Shown here: piece after piece, positions 61,100 to 64,000 of the stretch | Layout of the letters: every line of letters begins with the position of its first letter | Numbering within the stretch: the first letter of the stretch is position 1 | From: Taenia hydatigena | Lineage: Eukaryota > Platyhelminthes > Cestoda > Cyclophyllidea > Taeniidae | DNA length: 64,000 bases | Direction: 5' to 3' | Assembly (NCBI GenBank): GCA_036345935.2 | Contig: JADWOT020001200.1 | Span: forward strand, 104,852-168,851 | Made by a program: the position numbers and the translations under genes | The notes under the pieces: model-generated | The model's database searches: none | Told to the model about the DNA's origin: nothing | What the model saw: only the letters and a program-made list of their open reading frames with translations

Positions 61100-64000
61100 A
61101 GTTTTGAACAGGCGACTCATGATCCTATGCCCAGCGTTAACTTAATAAGAGACTATAAGTTGCATGCGGGCTTGACTGCGTTTGACTGAAATCCTAGTCT
61201 ACTGGACATGAGAATGATGGCATCAGTAGAGGATTTGGATAGATTAATTCTACCGCATCGATTGCCTTCTGCTCTAGAGCTGGTAATGACTCTGCTACCC
61301 TCAATGTTATCAGCACATTTTCTCACTGTTAAGCAAAGGAACAGATAGTCTTCCTTCGTTTAATGTCAACGTATTGCGATAGGGCTGAAGACCGCATAGA
61401 CGCAGAGCAACGACTTCGCTCACGCGTGTCGCTTGGATTAGCGTCACATGCAAGGAACCAGTAGGAAACACACTCTTAACTGATTGGCTTACACTGAAGC
61501 ACGCGCCGCTATAGTACATGGATCGGGTTGGTTTACTGGTGGCGCTGATGATAAACTTGAGCACACAAAGTGCAGAGAAGAGAAGTGGTTGGACAGTCAC
61601 ATTCGAAACGGATCTTGGGTTGCAAACTCACTGAGCAGTGGCAGGCGTACTGCAGCCCATAATTTTCTGCTTGTAATGATCTGGTCATTCTAGTACGTTA
61701 CCTCGTCGACTCAGCAGCAATTCGCTCAAATATATCGTCCATGAAGGAGTTCATTTCACACATCGTCTTCCAGGAGATGCCCGCATCAGGATGGACTTCG
61801 CCCGACACCATCAATACAGGTAGCGTAACTCACCTTCCTCCTCTTCTCTTTCTCTTTCACCGTATTCTGTGCCTTCACCCTTTATGCCTTCTTCGCAGCC
61901 TTGCCTGCCACTACCTCGGGGATCATGACAACCTCTTCCCTTCAGTGGAACGCAACACCATTACTGACAAATTTCACATCGCCAATGGCATAGGCGCCAG
62001 CCCATCCCAACTGCCACAAATGGATCATCAATCTTCTCTTTGGCCTGATCACATAGAGAGAAGAGCGTGCTAGCAGCCCGCTATAGTTTAACACCATTGC
62101 TATGATGCTACTTTTGGCATGAGCCTGGAAACACCACTTTGGTTGGCCTTAGCTTTTTCGTTTGTTGTATGCGCTACTACTAGTTGCTGGTCAGTACGGT
62201 GTGCTTGCGTAAATCATGATGAAAATACGGGAAAATATCATTCGGCTGTTAGTACATTTGTAACTCATTTGCTTGTCTTTTAGGCCATTTTATCTACTTT
62301 CTAGAGGAAGCAAGCAGTCCAACTCGGATCAGGGTCACTTGAATTAGTCCGTGCTGTACGATAATGAACTTAAAAATGCAACTGTTCCAAATGCGTGTTG
62401 GGTGGCTTTAGTTGGGAAATTCAAGCTCACACTTACAAATAGATGCCAATCAATGCGGCGGTTTCTCAAAAATTTATCTTTGGACAAAACCTGTGGGTGA
62501 CACAGAAATAACCTTACTTGTCGATTTGTTCCGGCATTGAAATATCCGTAATTGTGCTAGCCTGTCCATGAATCTGTCTTTGGAAAAACAAAGTCTTATC
62601 TGTCCATAAGCAATGATTTCTAATGCAACAACGGTGTTACAGGTGTCGACAAGACCTGTGGAAACTTCAGTATTAGTGTTTGTATAAAACTGTATGCAAG
62701 CCTCCACATCTCGCAGCAATCAAGGCCGAACTTAAGCTTAGTGATGCCAGCAGTGTTGGTGTCGAGGTAGAGAGCTAGTAAGTGTTTACTCACATCCTTA
62801 GAGACGTAACCGTAGAATATTTTAAAAGTTTACCAGAAGAGTAATGCTTATAATCATATCAGTGATTTCACCATCCACGGTAGCTCATTTTGCACCAACT
62901 TTTGGCTTGTGCACAATAATCCTTTCCATGAAGTTACGGCTTGTGTCACACCTATTTATCGACCATGATAAGTACCCTAGCAAAGTTCCAATAAAGACAG
63001 CTCGTCGCAACATTTGATTTTGGTCTCAGATCACAAGCATTAGATAATCGCATTAACCGGTCACACGTGGACGTAGTGAGGCGATTAACTTGCCTCTCTG
63101 CACAAATCCGTTTCACCATCTACCTATGTACACGATTGTCGCAACTTAGAGTAAAAATCGAATAGCATCGCATGTAAGCGTTTATCCTACCAACCAAGTC
63201 GATAATTTTATGGTCTGTGTGTTCAGTCTATTTACTTTGGGAATTACAAATAACCGGTTGGTGTCAAAGTAAATTAATGTTGCAAAGGCTTTCTTATGGT
63301 GGGCAAAATGCGCAAAATCTTCCTTTCAAATCTCATTTTCTGATACTATATGATTAATTGTGCACCCTAATTTGAAGAAGAGGAGGGACGCGGATGACCG
63401 TGAAATTGTAACTAATGAGCGCACCCAGAATATTTTGAATCTAGTATAATATAAGCATTAAATTCAACGTAGCAATGAGAAGTAAGAATCGTCCCTTCAA
63501 GACACTGCCTTGCACTTGCGGTCGGTCCGATAGTCATACAGGTGAAAGAATCAAAAGCATATCATGTTTTGGACATCGGGTTCTTATTATTTAGTAAAAA
63601 GGGATACAATGTAGTCGCGCCGTTTGCTGCAAATGAAAATCCGAAACAGATGGTCGGTTTGCTGATGATTAATGCGGCTTTGTCGATTGCGCTGGCCTGC
63701 ATCGTCCAAGGGGCCGGATAAATGCATTGCCAATTCTTTTAATGTGTACATGATGCATTAGCGTAAAGCTATACATGCAGCCCATTTAATTTAATCTTGA
63801 CATAATAGCGATGGGCTCTATGCTACTGCTCGTGTTGCCCTGACAAATCTTGGATATTTAACAGCGAAAATTTTTCATTGATCGAAATTTCACATTTGAA
63901 ATCCTGCTTCAAATCGCATTGGTTAAAGAAATTGCTGCGTTTTTAATCTATATCCACCGCGATCCCTTCGTAAGCTTAAGTGCAGACCAAAACTTTAAAA
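61100..64000. other. Gene-free stretch, nothing recognised
   Basis: Frames up to 110 codons (61741-62073) show no motif. No repeat match was found. Confidence 0.4.

Noticed and set aside
61545..61570. G-A-D-D string that could be a reverse transcriptase catalytic motif
   Set aside because: Lies downstream of the RNase H-like motif rather than upstream, with none of the flanking RT motifs.
1..64000. CRISPR arrays, operons, bacterial promoters or prophage genes
   Set aside because: No regularly spaced short direct repeats, no clustered long ORFs and no ribosome-binding sites; the window is eukaryotic in character.

Overview
This window reads as eukaryotic, almost certainly animal, nuclear DNA. 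It is AT-rich and has no operons, no ribosome-binding sites and no run of adjacent long ORFs. It does hold GT...AG intron candidates, tRNA-derived short elements, relics of retrotransposons and many diverged dispersed repeats. A repeat-rich invertebrate such as a flatworm fits, but nothing here proves the phylum. There is one clear protein-coding signal, a 264-codon ORF on the minus strand at 37197-37991. No complete gene can be read.

Most of the first 51 kb is a mosaic of low-copy repeats duplicated in both orientations. I name them by family. A/exon/B is a unit of about 4.9 kb whose most complete copy is 34980-39895. Read on the minus strand it runs B, a short exon, a 106-nt intron, the 221-codon exon, then A. 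Partial copies lie at 1-800, 7240-10430, 10480-14009, 20970-22600, 23835-24920, 25505-28170, 30890-32690 and 46130-47110. Family F is at 2540-2720, 5730-7050 and 28170-29935. Family E+C+D is at 19900-20290, 22790-23760, 34210-34980, 40990-42870, 43470-44820 and 49650-51100. Family P is a block of about 1 kb with almost only pyrimidines on one strand, at 3641-4560 and inverted at 14010-15021.

The amplified exon encodes a peptide whose layout looks like a BRCT domain: beta strand, helix, Gly-Gly, beta strand, then V-x-G-S-x-W. A second conserved peptide downstream may be the linker that follows a BRCT repeat. Three copies keep the same intron (104-106 nt) at the same place. Two other copies, which together form a 3.7-kb-spaced inverted repeat, share 455 bp with a single mismatch, although the flanking parts of the same arms differ clearly. 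The working picture is a fragment of a spliced gene carried along by segmental duplication, with one copy still open and the others decayed.

From 51.2 kb to the end the window is mostly sparse, unrecognised DNA. It holds a tRNA-Ser-like sequence that has lost its D-arm pairing and reads anticodon ACA (51744-51821), a tRNA-derived SINE head (52165-52250), a weaker one near 57515, and a possible Ty3/Gypsy RNase H tail (60902-61099). Repeat boundaries are by-eye estimates, good to roughly 20-50 bases unless an exact junction is given.
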